A stretch of DNA of 64,000 nt from Mycolicibacterium cosmeticum (GTDB lineage Bacteria; Actinomycetota; Actinomycetes; Mycobacteriales; Mycobacteriaceae). The notes beneath the pieces are model-generated. The model saw only the letters and a program-made list of their open reading frames with translations. It did not search any database and had not been told where the DNA came from. This document shows, piece after piece, positions 35,271 through 45,722 of this stretch (position 1 is the stretch's first letter; each line of letters begins with the position of its first letter). The position numbers were made by a program, and so were the translations under genes. The stretch is taken from positions 992,001 through 1,056,000 of the forward strand of contig NZ_CCBB010000001.1 of assembly GCF_000613185.1 (NCBI RefSeq), given 5' to 3'.

Positions 35271-38200
35271 ATGACCACCGAAATCCGCCCGGATGTCCGG
35301 ACCGAACGACTGGCCTGGCTGTACGCCACCGACACCGACCTGCAGGCGGCGCGCCCCTCCGCGGCCGTTGTGGAGGCCGCCCGCCGCCCCGGGACGCGGC
35401 TGGCCGAGATCCTGCGGATCTACGCCGAGAGTTATGCCGACCGGCCTGCCCTGGGCACCCGCGCGGGCTCGGTGGTCCGCAACCCGGGCACCGGCCGCAC
35501 CGAGCAGCGGCTGCTGCAGCACTTCGACACCATCACCTACCAGCGGTTGTGGTCGAACGTGACGGCCATCGCGGCGGCCTGGAGCGCCGACGAGGAGCCG
35601 GTGTGTCCCGGTGACTTCGTGGCCACCATCGGTTTCGCCAGCGCCGATTACCTGACCGTCGATCTGGTGACCAACTATCTGGGGTTGGTAGCCGTTCCGC
35701 TGCAGCACAATTCACCGGCCTCGCGGCTCCAGCCGATCTTGGCCGAGACGGAGCCGCGAGTACTGGCCGTCAGCGCCGCCTACCTGGACCTCGCCATCGA
35801 GTGCGCGGTGCAGAGCCCATCGGTGCGCCGGCTCACCGTCTTCGACTACCAGCCGGCGATCGACGACCAGCGGGAGGCGCTGCACCGCGCCCGCACCCGA
35901 CTGGCGGGCCGAGGCGTCACCGTCGAAATCCTGGCCGATGTCATCGCCCGCGGCGAGGGACTCCCGGTGCCGCCCGGTTACGACGGTGCCGACGATCAGC
36001 GACTGGCGATGATTCTCTACACCTCGGGCAGCACCGGACTGCCCAAGGGCGCGATGTGGACCGAGCGCATGCTCGCGCTGATGTGGACCAGCGGATTCGT
36101 CGCCGACGGCGAGGTGCCGGTGCGCAACGTGAACTTCATGCCCCTCAACCACCTCGGCGGCCGCATCGCCCTGGTGGCGTCGTTCCAGGCCGGCGGCACG
36201 AGCTACTTCGTTCCCGAGCCGGATCTGTCCACCCTGTTCGAGGACTGGCAACTGGTCCGCCCCACCCAACTCGCGGTGGTGCCCCGCGTCGTCGACATGC
36301 TCTACCAGCGTTACCAGACCCGGGTCGATCGGCTCCGCGGCGACGGTGAGACCGCCACCGAGGCGGCCGCCCACGCCAAGACCGAACTGCGCGAGCACCT
36401 GCTGGGCGGCCGGGTGCTCAACGGTTTCGTCGGCACCGCTCCCCTGGCACCGGAGATGCGGGCATTCCTCGAAAGCACGCTGGAGGCGCCGTTGTTCGAC
36501 GTGTACGGCCTGACCGAGGTGGGTGGGGTGACCCGCGACGGTGTCGTCAGCCGGCCGCCGGTGCTCGACTACAAATTGGTCGACGTGCCCGAACTCGGCT
36601 ACTTCGGCACCGACCGCCCGTATCCGCGCGGGGAGCTGCTGGTGCGGACCGCCACCGCGACACCGGGGTACTACAAGCGGCCCGACGTGACGGCCGAGGT
36701 CTTCGATGCCGACGGGTACTACCGCACCGGTGACGTGATGGCCGAGATCGCGCCCGACCGCCTGGCCTACGTCGACCGCCGCAACAACGTCCTCAAACTC
36801 GCGCAAGGTGAATTCGTCGCGGTCTCCCACCTGGAGGCCGTTTACGCCGGAGCACCGCCGGTGCGGCAGATCTTCGTCTACGGCAACAGTGAACGGTCAT
36901 CGCTGTTGGCCGTCGTCGTGCCCACCGACGAGGCGCTCACCCGCCACCACGACCACGCTGAGCTGAAGGCGGCGTTGCACGACGCGCTGCGGGCCACCGC
37001 GCGCGCCGCCGAACTGCAGTCCTACGAGGTGCCCGCGGACTTCCTGATCGAGACGGAACCGTTCACCACCGTGAACGGTCTGCTCTCCGGTGTCGGCAAA
37101 CTCCTGCGGCCCAAGCTCAAAGAGCATTACGGCGAGCGATTGGAGCAGCTGTACACCGCGTTGGCGGCGGCCCGCGACGACGAACTGCGGGCACTGCGTG
37201 AGGTTGCCGCGACGCAACCGGTGCTGACCACCGTGGCCGGCGCGGCCCAGGCGCTGCTCGGGTTGCCAGGGGCTGCGCCGAAGGCCGACGAGCACTTCAC
37301 CGATCTGGGCGGGGACTCGTTGTCCGCGTTGAACTTCTCGAACCTCCTCGGCGAGATATTCGGTGTGGAGGTTCCCGTCGGCGTGATCATCGGGCCCTCG
37401 GCCGATCTCGCGACGGTGGCGGCCTACGTCGAATCCGAGCGGGCGTCGGGCGGTACCCGTCCCACCGCAACGGGTGTGCACGGGGGTGGCGTCAGCTCCA
37501 TCTCGGCCGCGGACCTCACGTTGGACAAGTTCATCGACGACGCCACGTTGGCTGCGGCGCCGTCCGCGCTGCCGGTCACCGACCACGTCCGGACCGTGTT
37601 GCTGACCGGCGCCAACGGGTATCTCGGCCGGTTCCTGACGCTGGAATGGTTGCAGCGGTTGGCGGCCACCGGCGGCCGGATGATCGCCCTGGTGCGTGGT
37701 CACGATGCCGAGTCGGCGTGGCGCCGGCTGACCCAGGTGTTCGAGTCGGATCCGGCCATGGCACAAGAATTCCGGGTACTGGCCGCCGACCATCTGGAGG
37801 TGGTTCCCGGCGATATCGGCGAACCCAACCTCGGGCTCGACCATGCGACATGGCAACGACTGGCACACGAGGTCGACCTCGTGGTCCACCCGGCGGCACT
37901 GGTCAACCATGTGCTGCCGTACGGACAGCTGTTCGGCCCCAACGTCGTCGGTACCGCCGAGGTGATCCGGCTGGCGATCAGCCACCGGATCAAGCCGGTG
38001 ACGTACCTGTCGACCGTCGCGGTCGCCATGACGGTGCCCGACTTCGTCGAGGATGGTGACATCCGGGTGGTGAGCGCCGAGCGGTCGCTGGATGACGGGT
38101 ACGCCAACGGTTACGCGAACAGCAAATGGGCCGGCGAGGTGCTGTTGCGGGAGGCCCACGACCTGTGCGGTCTGCCGGTCAGCGTCTTCCGTTCGGATCT

Positions 38201-38771
38201 GATCCTGGCGCACAGCCGGTTCCGCGGCCAGGTCAACATTCCCGACGCGTTCACCAGGCTGCTGATCAGTGTGGTGGCCACGGGGCTGGCACCGCGCACC
38301 TTCTACGCCGAGGACGGGTCCGGGGAGCGCCCGCGCGCGCACTTCGACGGGTTGCCGGCCGATTTCGTCGCCGACGCCATCACCACACTCGGTGGCCACA
38401 GTCTGGACGGCTTCCGCTCTTACGATGTGATGAACCCGCACGATGACGGCATCTCGCTCGATGTCATCGTGGACTGGTTGATCGGCGCCGGCGTTGCGAT
38501 CACCCGGGTGGACGATCACAGCGAATGGGTCCGCCGTTTCGAGGGAGCCCTGCGGGCCCTGCCGGAGCAGCAGCGGCAACGCTCCGCCCTGGCGTTGCTG
38601 GATGCGTATCGGCAGCCGGAGCGGCCACTGCGCGGTGCGGTGGCACCCACCGCGGTGTTCCACGAAGCCGTGCGTGCCGCGAAAATCGGCCCGTCACACG
38701 ATATCCCGCACATCACCGAGGACCTGATCCGCAAGTACCTCACGGATCTGACCCGGCTGGACGTGCTCTGA
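35271..38771 (+). CDS. car: Carboxylic acid reductase (adenylation-carrier-reductase)
   Basis: 1166 residues, the size of Nocardia/Mycobacterium CAR. The adenylation domain has LYTSGSTGLPKGAMW near 248 and VYGLTEVGG near 410. The carrier domain has FTDLGGDSLSALNFSNLL, Ser near 683 accepting phosphopantetheine. The reductase domain has VLLTGANGYLGRFL near 780 and Tyr-Lys in YANSKWAGE near 948. It reduces acids to aldehydes with ATP and NADPH and needs a phosphopantetheinyl transferase, which is not in this window. AAAGG precedes the ATG. Regulation from the inverted repeat upstream is likely. Confidence 0.96.
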   Translation: MTTEIRPDVRTERLAWLYATDTDLQAARPSAAVVEAARRPGTRLAEILRIYAESYADRPALGTRAGSVVRNPGTGRTEQRLLQHFDTITYQRLWSNVTAIAAAWSADEEPVCPGDFVATIGFASADYLTVDLVTNYLGLVAVPLQHNSPASRLQPILAETEPRVLAVSAAYLDLAIECAVQSPSVRRLTVFDYQPAIDDQREALHRARTRLAGRGVTVEILADVIARGEGLPVPPGYDGADDQRLAMILYTSGSTGLPKGAMWTERMLALMWTSGFVADGEVPVRNVNFMPLNHLGGRIALVASFQAGGTSYFVPEPDLSTLFEDWQLVRPTQLAVVPRVVDMLYQRYQTRVDRLRGDGETATEAAAHAKTELREHLLGGRVLNGFVGTAPLAPEMRAFLESTLEAPLFDVYGLTEVGGVTRDGVVSRPPVLDYKLVDVPELGYFGTDRPYPRGELLVRTATATPGYYKRPDVTAEVFDADGYYRTGDVMAEIAPDRLAYVDRRNNVLKLAQGEFVAVSHLEAVYAGAPPVRQIFVYGNSERSSLLAVVVPTDEALTRHHDHAELKAALHDALRATARAAELQSYEVPADFLIETEPFTTVNGLLSGVGKLLRPKLKEHYGERLEQLYTALAAARDDELRALREVAATQPVLTTVAGAAQALLGLPGAAPKADEHFTDLGGDSLSALNFSNLLGEIFGVEVPVGVIIGPSADLATVAAYVESERASGGTRPTATGVHGGGVSSISAADLTLDKFIDDATLAAAPSALPVTDHVRTVLLTGANGYLGRFLTLEWLQRLAATGGRMIALVRGHDAESAWRRLTQVFESDPAMAQEFRVLAADHLEVVPGDIGEPNLGLDHATWQRLAHEVDLVVHPAALVNHVLPYGQLFGPNVVGTAEVIRLAISHRIKPVTYLSTVAVAMTVPDFVEDGDIRVVSAERSLDDGYANGYANSKWAGEVLLREAHDLCGLPVSVFRSDLILAHSRFRGQVNIPDAFTRLLISVVATGLAPRTFYAEDGSGERPRAHFDGLPADFVADAITTLGGHSLDGFRSYDVMNPHDDGISLDVIVDWLIGAGVAITRVDDHSEWVRRFEGALRALPEQQRQRSALALLDAYRQPERPLRGAVAPTAVFHEAVRAAKIGPSHDIPHITEDLIRKYLTDLTRLDVL

Positions 38772-39773
<1,002 letters not shown>

Positions 39774-39905
39774 TTAGCCCTTCTACCCTATGGGGCGTTC
39801 CCACCAAACCCGCCGGGCACCACCCGTGCCGCTTCTCACATCGGTCGGGGCGTGAGGCGAGGACCACTCGAGGCCGACTGGCGTCATATGCGCCAGATCC
39901 CACGC

Positions 39906-40793
39906 CTATCGGCTGATTCGCTCTGTCTCAGATCTCGTGAGCACCGCGTCGCGCACTGCCGACACGGTGTGGCGTTGCCATACCGCCTGCACGGGCACCA
40001 GCAGCGTGGGTTCCAGGTCGACCACCCGGACGCGGCCGCCCATGGTGATGCCGGGTTCGGCGGTCACCATGGCGATGGCGCCGGTGGTCACCGGTGCGGC
40101 CACCATGGCCGCGCCCTGGACCCTGCTGACCACATAATCCGGCTCGAAACCCGCACGGCGGCAAGCACTCATGAGGAAGTCGCTGAAGTAGGAGGATCCG
40201 GGCGGCGCCCACAATGCCAGCCGCTCGCCGGCCAGCTCGGCGATGTCGACGCAGTCGGCGCCGGCGAGACGGTGGGCACTGTCCATCGCGACGCGCACCC
40301 GGTGGTAGCCGATGACCGCGCCGGACAAGTCGCCGGTCGGTGCGATCCCCCGCCGCAGGCCCAGCTGCACCGATCCGTCCCGCACACCTGCCGACAGCAC
40401 GTCGGGGTAGAGCTGACGAAACGTGAAGGACAGATCGGGGAAGGCGTCGATGGCAGGCTCCATCAGTTCGTAGACCTCGGCTCCGCTCAGTGCCGGGCTG
40501 TGCCCGACCACCCAGGCGTGCTCACCGGAGGCGGCGGTGCGCACGTGGGCATGTACGGTTCGGGCGGCGGCCAGCAGGGGACGCGACTCGGCGAGCAATG
40601 CGGCCCCAGCGGGTGTGAGGGCGATACGGCGCCCGGCCCTGGTGAACAGCGCAACGCCGAGGTCAATTTCGAGCTGGCGTACCGAGCTGCTCAGCGCTTG
40701 CTGGCTGAGGTGTAACCGCCCGGCGGCGCTGGTGAAGCTGCCGGTCTCGGCGACAGTCACGAACTGTTCCACCCGCCGCAGGTCACGAAGCAT
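39906..40793 (-). CDS. LysR-family transcriptional regulator
   Basis: 295 residues from ATG 40793 (an in-frame TTG at 40799 is possible). N-terminal winged helix [51 protein letters not shown] is canonical LysR. The effector domain is recognisable in [48 protein letters not shown]. It is divergent from the SDR at 40867 with a 73-base A+T-rich gap, the usual arrangement for a LysR that controls its divergent neighbour. Confidence 0.92.
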   Translation of the reverse strand: MLRDLRRVEQFVTVAETGSFTSAAGRLHLSQQALSSSVRQLEIDLGVALFTRAGRRIALTPAGAALLAESRPLLAAARTVHAHVRTAASGEHAWVVGHSPALSGAEVYELMEPAIDAFPDLSFTFRQLYPDVLSAGVRDGSVQLGLRRGIAPTGDLSGAVIGYHRVRVAMDSAHRLAGADCVDIAELAGERLALWAPPGSSYFSDFLMSACRRAGFEPDYVVSRVQGAAMVAAPVTTGAIAMVTAEPGITMGGRVRVVDLEPTLLVPVQAVWQRHTVSAVRDAVLTRSETERISR

Positions 40794-40866
40794 CCACAAA
40801 TTCTACTTGTAGGTTCATCGATATTTACTGTTTTTCAATTGTGCATAGTCTGGCTAGGGTTGTGGC

Positions 40867-41616
40867 ATGAGCACACTCGAAGGGAAATCGGCAGTCGTCG
40901 CCGCGGGAGCCAAGAACCTCGGCGGCCTCATCAGCACGACACTGGCGCAGCACGGCGTCAACGTCGCGGTCCACTACAACAGCGCGGCCAGCGAGGCGGA
41001 TGCGGATCGCACGGTGGCCGAGGTGACCGCCGCCGGCGCGCAAGCCATCAAGGTCCAGGGTGATCTCACCGTGCCGGCCAACATCACCGCCCTGTTCGAC
41101 GCCGCGGTCGACGCGTTCGGCGGTGTGGACATCGCGGTGAACACCGTGGGCAAGGTGCTGCGGAAGCCGATCCTGGAAACGACTGAGGCCGAATATGATT
41201 CGATGTTCGACATCAACGCCAAGGCCGCGTACTTCTTCATTCAGGAAGCCGGTCGGCGACTCAACGACCAGGGCAGTCTGACCACCATCGTGACCTCGCT
41301 GCTGGCCGCCTACACCGACGGTTACTCCACCTACGCGGGCGCCAAGTCACCGGTGGAGCACTTCGTCCGGGCCGCCTCCAAGGAGTTCGCACCCCGTCTG
41401 ATCAACGTCAACAACATCGCACCCGGTCCGATGGACACGCCCTTCTTCTACCCGCAGGAGACTCCGGAGCGCGCCGAGTTTCACGCCAGCCAGGCGATGG
41501 GCAACCGGCTGACCAACATCACCGACATCGCCCCGCTGGCGGTCTTCCTTGCCGGCGACGGGCATTGGATCACCGGGCAGACCATCTTCGCCAACGGCGG
41601 GTACACCACGCGTTGA
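40867..41616 (+). CDS. Short-chain dehydrogenase with atypical glycine motif
   Basis: 249 residues. The cofactor loop reads VVAAGAKNLGG instead of TGxxxGIG (Thr to Ala and the middle Gly to Leu), and NNAG reads NTVG. The catalytic Ser-Tyr-Lys is intact (IVTSLLAA, YAGAK near residue 158) and the C-terminal ITGQTIFANGGYTTR is standard. Reduced stringency at the dinucleotide loop could alter cofactor preference. It is divergent from LysR and is probably its target. No pathway genes adjoin, so the substrate is unknown. Confidence 0.88.
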   Translation: MSTLEGKSAVVAAGAKNLGGLISTTLAQHGVNVAVHYNSAASEADADRTVAEVTAAGAQAIKVQGDLTVPANITALFDAAVDAFGGVDIAVNTVGKVLRKPILETTEAEYDSMFDINAKAAYFFIQEAGRRLNDQGSLTTIVTSLLAAYTDGYSTYAGAKSPVEHFVRAASKEFAPRLINVNNIAPGPMDTPFFYPQETPERAEFHASQAMGNRLTNITDIAPLAVFLAGDGHWITGQTIFANGGYTTR

Positions 41617-41640
41617 GGGCGGGCCGCCTCCCCCGCTCAA
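41613..41640. terminator. Imperfect stem-loop between the convergent SDR and nagB-like genes
   Basis: TTGAG and CGGG on the left pair with CCCG and CTCAA on the right, with a 2-base bulge. The stem starts at the SDR stop codon and ends 23 bases before the NagB-like stop. Visual assessment only. Confidence 0.4.
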
Positions 41641-41662
41641 CCGTATCGACCGCCCCGGCGTT

Positions 41663-42412
41663 TCACTGCGCCGCACACCGGATTTCGCGCAGTTCCGCGG
41701 CGGCGCCGGCGTCCACGCTGACCCGAACGTCCGAATGCCGCCGAAGGATGCTCGCCGGGCATTGTTCGGTGATCGGACCGTACAACGCCGCGGCAATCGC
41801 GCCGGCCTTGTGCTCTCCGAAGGCGACCAGCTCGATGCGCTCGGCGCGCATGATGGTCGCCAGACCTTGGGTCAGGCATTCGTCGGGAACCGCGTCCACC
41901 GAGTCGAAGAACCGGGCGTTGGCCATCCGGGTGGATCGCGTGAGTCCGGCCCGATGAGTGGTGGCGGTGAACGGTGTGCCCGGCTCGTTGAAACCGATAT
42001 GCCCGTTCCCGCCGATGCCCAGGATCTGCAGATCCACCGTGGTTCCCGCGAGTGCCGTCTCATATGCCTCGGCGGCCGCGTCCGGATCCGCGGCGGCACC
42101 GTCGGGGACGTGCAGCGATGCCGCATCCAGGCCCAGCGGTGCGATGAGCACACGCTCGAGCACCGCCCGATAGGACTGTGGATGGCCAAGGGGCAGACCG
42201 ATGTACTCGTCCAAGGCGAACCAGCTGACCCCGGATGCATCGAGACCGTCGTCGACATGGCGAGCCAGGGCGCGATAGACCGGCTCGGGTGACGACCCCG
42301 TCGCCACACCGATGACCGCGTCGGGCTTGGCGCGGATCAGCGCCGCTATCCGCTCCGCCACTCTGAGCCCGGTGGCCGCGGCGTCGGCGCTGATCTCGAC
42401 GACCGGCGTCAC
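41663..42412 (-). CDS. nagB: Glucosamine-6-phosphate deaminase/isomerase-like protein
   Basis: 249 residues. ATGSSPEPVYRAL near residue 38, FALDEYIGLPLGHPQSYRAVL near 65, GIGGNGHIGFNEPGTPF near 132 and the surrounding fold match NagB. The DGH catalytic triplet of E. coli NagB reads NGH, as in some Gram-positive-type NagB enzymes, so activity is still expected. Reaction: glucosamine-6-phosphate to fructose-6-phosphate plus ammonia. It overlaps the GH4 gene by 4 bases. No NagA deacetylase lies nearby, which suggests a free amino sugar or a non-acetylated substrate. Confidence 0.87.
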   Translation of the reverse strand: MTPVVEISADAAATGLRVAERIAALIRAKPDAVIGVATGSSPEPVYRALARHVDDGLDASGVSWFALDEYIGLPLGHPQSYRAVLERVLIAPLGLDAASLHVPDGAAADPDAAAEAYETALAGTTVDLQILGIGGNGHIGFNEPGTPFTATTHRAGLTRSTRMANARFFDSVDAVPDECLTQGLATIMRAERIELVAFGEHKAGAIAAALYGPITEQCPASILRRHSDVRVSVDAGAAAELREIRCAAQ

Positions 42413-43785
42413 GCTACCTTCGAACGCTTGGCCAGTACCCGGGCGATGTCGGGATTGGCATCGACGTAGCGCGCGAGCAGTTCGCGTGCCACGCTCACCG
42501 AGTCGACCAGTGGGTGCAGAGCGAACGCCTTGAGCGCTTCGGCAGTCGACCCGGTGGTCGCCGCGGCGATGGTGTGCCGCTCAACGGCTTTCACCTGTTG
42601 CATCAACCCGAGTTGATGCAGGTCCGGCTGAGTTTCCAGGGTCAGCGGATGGACACCGTTGGCATCCACCATCGTCGAAACCTCGACCACCGCATCGGCG
42701 GGCAGCCCGTGGATGGTGCCCCGGTTACGTACGTTGAGGATCATGGTCCGCTTCTCGTTACGGCTGATCGCCGTCATCACCCCCAGAGCCACACCGGCGT
42801 AGCCCAGATGCGCCGGGTCGGTCTCACGCTCCCGCTCGATGACCGGGGCGCCCTGAACACCGCCCTTGGCCTCGGCCATATAGCTGGCACCGCGCTCGTC
42901 GACCGCGGCGGTCCACAGCTTGGCCGCGATCTCCGGTTGGGCGGCGGCGTCGGCGAAGAACCGCCCCTGGGTCTCCAGCAGGAAATCGCCACGGGTCTGC
43001 GGGGATTCGAGGATGCGCCGCACGGCGTCACGGTGAAAGTAGTAGTAGTACAGGTACTCGTTGGGGATGACGTCGAGCGTGCGGATCCAGTCGACCCCGA
43101 AGACCTGCGCCTCCTCCAACCGCTTCAGCCGCGGTTCGTCGGCCAGCAGATCCGGCAGCACGTCGCGGCCGTCGACCAGCACCCTGCGCATCCAGCCGAG
43201 GTGGTTCAGACCGACATAGTCCATGTCGATGCGGGTGTGGTCATGACCGAGCACCCCGGCCACCCGTCGGCCCAAACCCGATGGCGTGTCACAGATCCCG
43301 AGCGCCTTGTCGCCCAGCACGCTCTGCAGCGCCTCGGTGATGATCCCGGCCGGATTGGTGAAATTCAGGAAATAGGCATCGGGGGCGACTCTGCGGATCG
43401 TCTCGGCGATGTCGAGCATCACCGGTACGGTGCGCAGCGCGTAGGCGATACCCCCGGGCCCGGTGGTCTCCTGCCCGATCACGTCGAGGTCCAGCGCTAC
43501 GTGTTCGTCGCAGCAGCGCTGCTCGACGCCGCCGACGCGGACGGCCGCGAAGATGAAATCCGCGCCCTCCAGAGCCGGTTCCAGTTGCGTGTAGGTGTGC
43601 AGGGTCGGCGGGTCGCCGAATCCGGCGGCGAGCTGCTCCAGGATCGTGGTGATGGTGGCCAGCCTGCCCTCGTCGACGTCGTAGAGCGCGACCTCGGTCA
43701 CCCGGGGCGAGCCCTGATCGCGGATCAGCGCCTGCCAGACGTAGGGAGTGCGGAATCCGCCCCCGCCGAGGATCGTGAGTTTCAT
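42409..43785 (-). CDS. Family GH4 glycosidase (6-phospho-beta-glucosidase-like)
   Basis: 458 residues from ATG 43785, overlapping the DeoR stop (ATGA). GH4 enzymes use NAD+ and Mn2+ in a redox-elimination mechanism. Seen: NAD loop MKLTILGGGGFRTPYVW, VGGVEQRCCDEHVALDLDVIGQETTGPGGI, LNFTNPAGIITEAL, GICDTPSGLGRRVAG with the metal-binding Cys, and GLNHLGW with the His ligand. GH4 members usually act on 6-phosphorylated glycosides delivered by a PTS; here a kinase and an ABC importer replace the PTS. Substrate specificity (beta-gluco, glucosaminide) cannot be settled by eye. Confidence 0.9.
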   Translation of the reverse strand: MKLTILGGGGFRTPYVWQALIRDQGSPRVTEVALYDVDEGRLATITTILEQLAAGFGDPPTLHTYTQLEPALEGADFIFAAVRVGGVEQRCCDEHVALDLDVIGQETTGPGGIAYALRTVPVMLDIAETIRRVAPDAYFLNFTNPAGIITEALQSVLGDKALGICDTPSGLGRRVAGVLGHDHTRIDMDYVGLNHLGWMRRVLVDGRDVLPDLLADEPRLKRLEEAQVFGVDWIRTLDVIPNEYLYYYYFHRDAVRRILESPQTRGDFLLETQGRFFADAAAQPEIAAKLWTAAVDERGASYMAEAKGGVQGAPVIERERETDPAHLGYAGVALGVMTAISRNEKRTMILNVRNRGTIHGLPADAVVEVSTMVDANGVHPLTLETQPDLHQLGLMQQVKAVERHTIAAATTGSTAEALKAFALHPLVDSVSVARELLARYVDANPDIARVLAKRSKVA

Positions 43786-44558
43786 GCGACGATGACCTTT
43801 CTGCCGGTCTCCCGGCGATGCGCGAGTTCGTCGTGGGGCGTGCCCGCCGTGGTGATGAGCACATCGACTTCGTCGAGAGAACACAGGCGCAACGCGCCCG
43901 AGCCTGGAAATTTCAGTTCACTGGCCAACAGCACGATGCGCTGCGAGGCGGCGATGAGGGCTTGTTTGATCGGCGCTTCGACGGCCATGTTGTCCAGCAC
44001 GTGGCCATTCCGAACGCCGGTGCAGCTCAAGAACATCATGTCGGCACTGAGCTGACCGATGACCTGCTCGGCCAGCGGGCCGACCAGAGACTGCTGATTG
44101 CGCCGCAGCACCCCGCCCAGCAGCACCACTTCGACGACGTCGTCGTCGCGCACCTCGTCGAGGACCGCCAGGTTCGAGGTGATGATGGTGACCGGACGGC
44201 CCCGCAATTCACGCGCCACCAATTGGGTCGTCGAGCCGATGTCGAGCACCACGACGTCGCCGTCGGACACCAGTTGCGCCGCCTCGGCCGCCATCTTGCG
44301 GCGCAGCTCGAGATCACCGCGGGTGTCGGAGGTGAACGGGTCTTCCACGCTGCCCGAGTCGGTGATGTTGGCCCGGCTGCCCTGCGTCAGCATGGCTCCG
44401 CCGTACAGACGCTCGAGCCGGCCGCCCTTGGCGAGGATGTCCAGATCGCGGCGGATCGTCGACTCGCTCACCCCCAACGCCTCGGCGAGTTGCACCACGG
44501 ACTGGCCGCCACCGGCGAGCGCGGCCAGGATGCGTTCGTGACGCTGGGCTAGGAACAT
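43782..44558 (-). CDS. DeoR-family sugar-responsive repressor
   Basis: 258 residues from ATG 44558. DeoR helix-turn-helix RHERILAALAGGGQSVVQLAEALGVSESTIRRDLDILAKGGRLERLYGGA fills the N-terminus. The sugar-phosphate-binding domain follows, with VVLDIGSTTQLVAREL and the effector-site block of the DeoRC fold. It is the first gene of the repressor-GH4-NagB operon and divergent from the kinase-ABC operon. Four phased ACTTT repeats (44586-44621) in the gap are its probable operator. Sugar-phosphate induction is expected by family analogy. Confidence 0.91.
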   Translation of the reverse strand: MFLAQRHERILAALAGGGQSVVQLAEALGVSESTIRRDLDILAKGGRLERLYGGAMLTQGSRANITDSGSVEDPFTSDTRGDLELRRKMAAEAAQLVSDGDVVVLDIGSTTQLVARELRGRPVTIITSNLAVLDEVRDDDVVEVVLLGGVLRRNQQSLVGPLAEQVIGQLSADMMFLSCTGVRNGHVLDNMAVEAPIKQALIAASQRIVLLASELKFPGSGALRLCSLDEVDVLITTAGTPHDELAHRRETGRKVIVA

Positions 44559-44585
44559 GTCCGGATCGTACCCAGAGGTTGACTG

Positions 44586-44621
44586 ACTTTGCACAACTTT
44601 GGATGACTTCTGGAAAACTTT
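44586..44621. promoter_or_regulatory. Four phased ACTTT-type direct repeats, candidate DeoR operator
   Basis: ACTTT at 44586 and 44596, ACTTC at 44606 and ACTTT at 44617, spaced 10, 10 and 11 bases, one helical turn each. They lie in the divergent gap between the DeoR and PfkB genes. DeoR-family proteins commonly bind phased direct repeats. Confidence 0.6.
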
Positions 44622-44732
44622 TCGCAAAATAACCCGCGGGAGACGACGGAGAAACATAATCGTCATGCAAGCCGGTCACGCTGACCGCGCAAAGACCGCC
44701 AAACTCTGTCAAACAGGTGGAGGTACCCACGA

Positions 44733-45722
44733 GTGACCGATCGTGAAATCGACGTCCTGGTCTCGGGCCGGGTGTTCAGCGATCTGGTGTTCACCGGTGT
44801 CGAGGCGCCGGCACCGGGAGCCGAGGTGTACGCCAGGGACTTCGCCATATCGCCCGGCGGTGCCGCCAACCGGGCAGTCGCTGCGGCCCGCTTGGGGGCA
44901 TACACCGCGTTGGTGACCGAACTCGGCGACGACCCGATCGGCTGCATCATCGAGCGCGCCCTGCGCGGCGAACCCAATCTCGATCTGCGCTTCGCCGTCC
45001 AGCATGCCGAGTACCAGAACCCGATCACGGTGGCGATCACCGATGGGCACGACCGATCCTTCGTGACCTTCGAGCAGCAGCCGCCGCATCTGCCGTCCTG
45101 GCCCGACTCGACTCCGGTCCGGGTCGCCCATGTCGGTATGGGACGCGGACCCATCGACACCGAGGCGGCGCAACTCCGCTCGCGGGGAACGACTTTGGTG
45201 GGTGGCGTGGGGTGGGATCCGTCGGGCGAGTGGTCGGAGGCTCTGCTCGACCAACTCGACGCCATCGACATCCTCATCGTCAACGAGGTCGAGGCGCTCG
45301 CCTACACGCGGGCGCGGACCGCCGACGCCGCACTCGACATCCTCGCCGACCGGGTCGGCCTCGCCGTCATCACGTTGGGGCCGAACGGCGCGCTGGCCGC
45401 CCAGGGGGCGGACCGGCTGACGGTCCCGGCGCTCACCGTTCATGCGGTGGACCCGACCGGCGCCGGTGACGCCTTCACCGCCGCGTTCATGGCGGCCACG
45501 GCCTGGGACTGGCCGCTGGATCAACGCCTGCGACTGGCCAGCATCAGCGCCACCTGCTCGGTGCGCGGCGCCGGGGGTGCCCGCAGCGCACCCCGGCCCG
45601 CCGATATCGCCGACCTGCTCGCCGACCACCACCACGACCCGCTCTGGGCTCCGGTCCACGACTGGGCCGAACAGCACCGCAACTCCCCCGTCACCGCAAC
45701 TCCAGGAGCGCTCTCGCTATGA
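44733..45722 (+). CDS. PfkB-family sugar kinase
   Basis: 329 residues from GTG 44733 with GGAGG upstream. N-terminal VLVSGRVFSDLVFTG and the PfkB signature ISPGGAANRAVAAARLG near residue 39. The ATP-binding and catalytic block VDPTGAGDAFTAAFMAA near 241 contains the base Asp. It phosphorylates a sugar or nucleoside with ATP. In this divergent operon it precedes the ABC importer with an ATGA overlap, so it most likely phosphorylates the imported sugar, providing the phospho-substrate needed by GH4 and NagB. Confidence 0.92.
   Translation: MTDREIDVLVSGRVFSDLVFTGVEAPAPGAEVYARDFAISPGGAANRAVAAARLGAYTALVTELGDDPIGCIIERALRGEPNLDLRFAVQHAEYQNPITVAITDGHDRSFVTFEQQPPHLPSWPDSTPVRVAHVGMGRGPIDTEAAQLRSRGTTLVGGVGWDPSGEWSEALLDQLDAIDILIVNEVEALAYTRARTADAALDILADRVGLAVITLGPNGALAAQGADRLTVPALTVHAVDPTGAGDAFTAAFMAATAWDWPLDQRLRLASISATCSVRGAGGARSAPRPADIADLLADHHHDPLWAPVHDWAEQHRNSPVTATPGALSL

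Noticed and set aside
32306..38663. Minus-strand open frames of 430-590 codons opposite MmpL and CAR
   Set aside because: Translations are His/Gln/Asp-rich without domains and mirror the real genes; complementary-frame artefact.
42514..44055. 513-codon plus-strand frame opposite the GH4 gene
   Set aside because: No motif, shadow of GH4 and DeoR genes.
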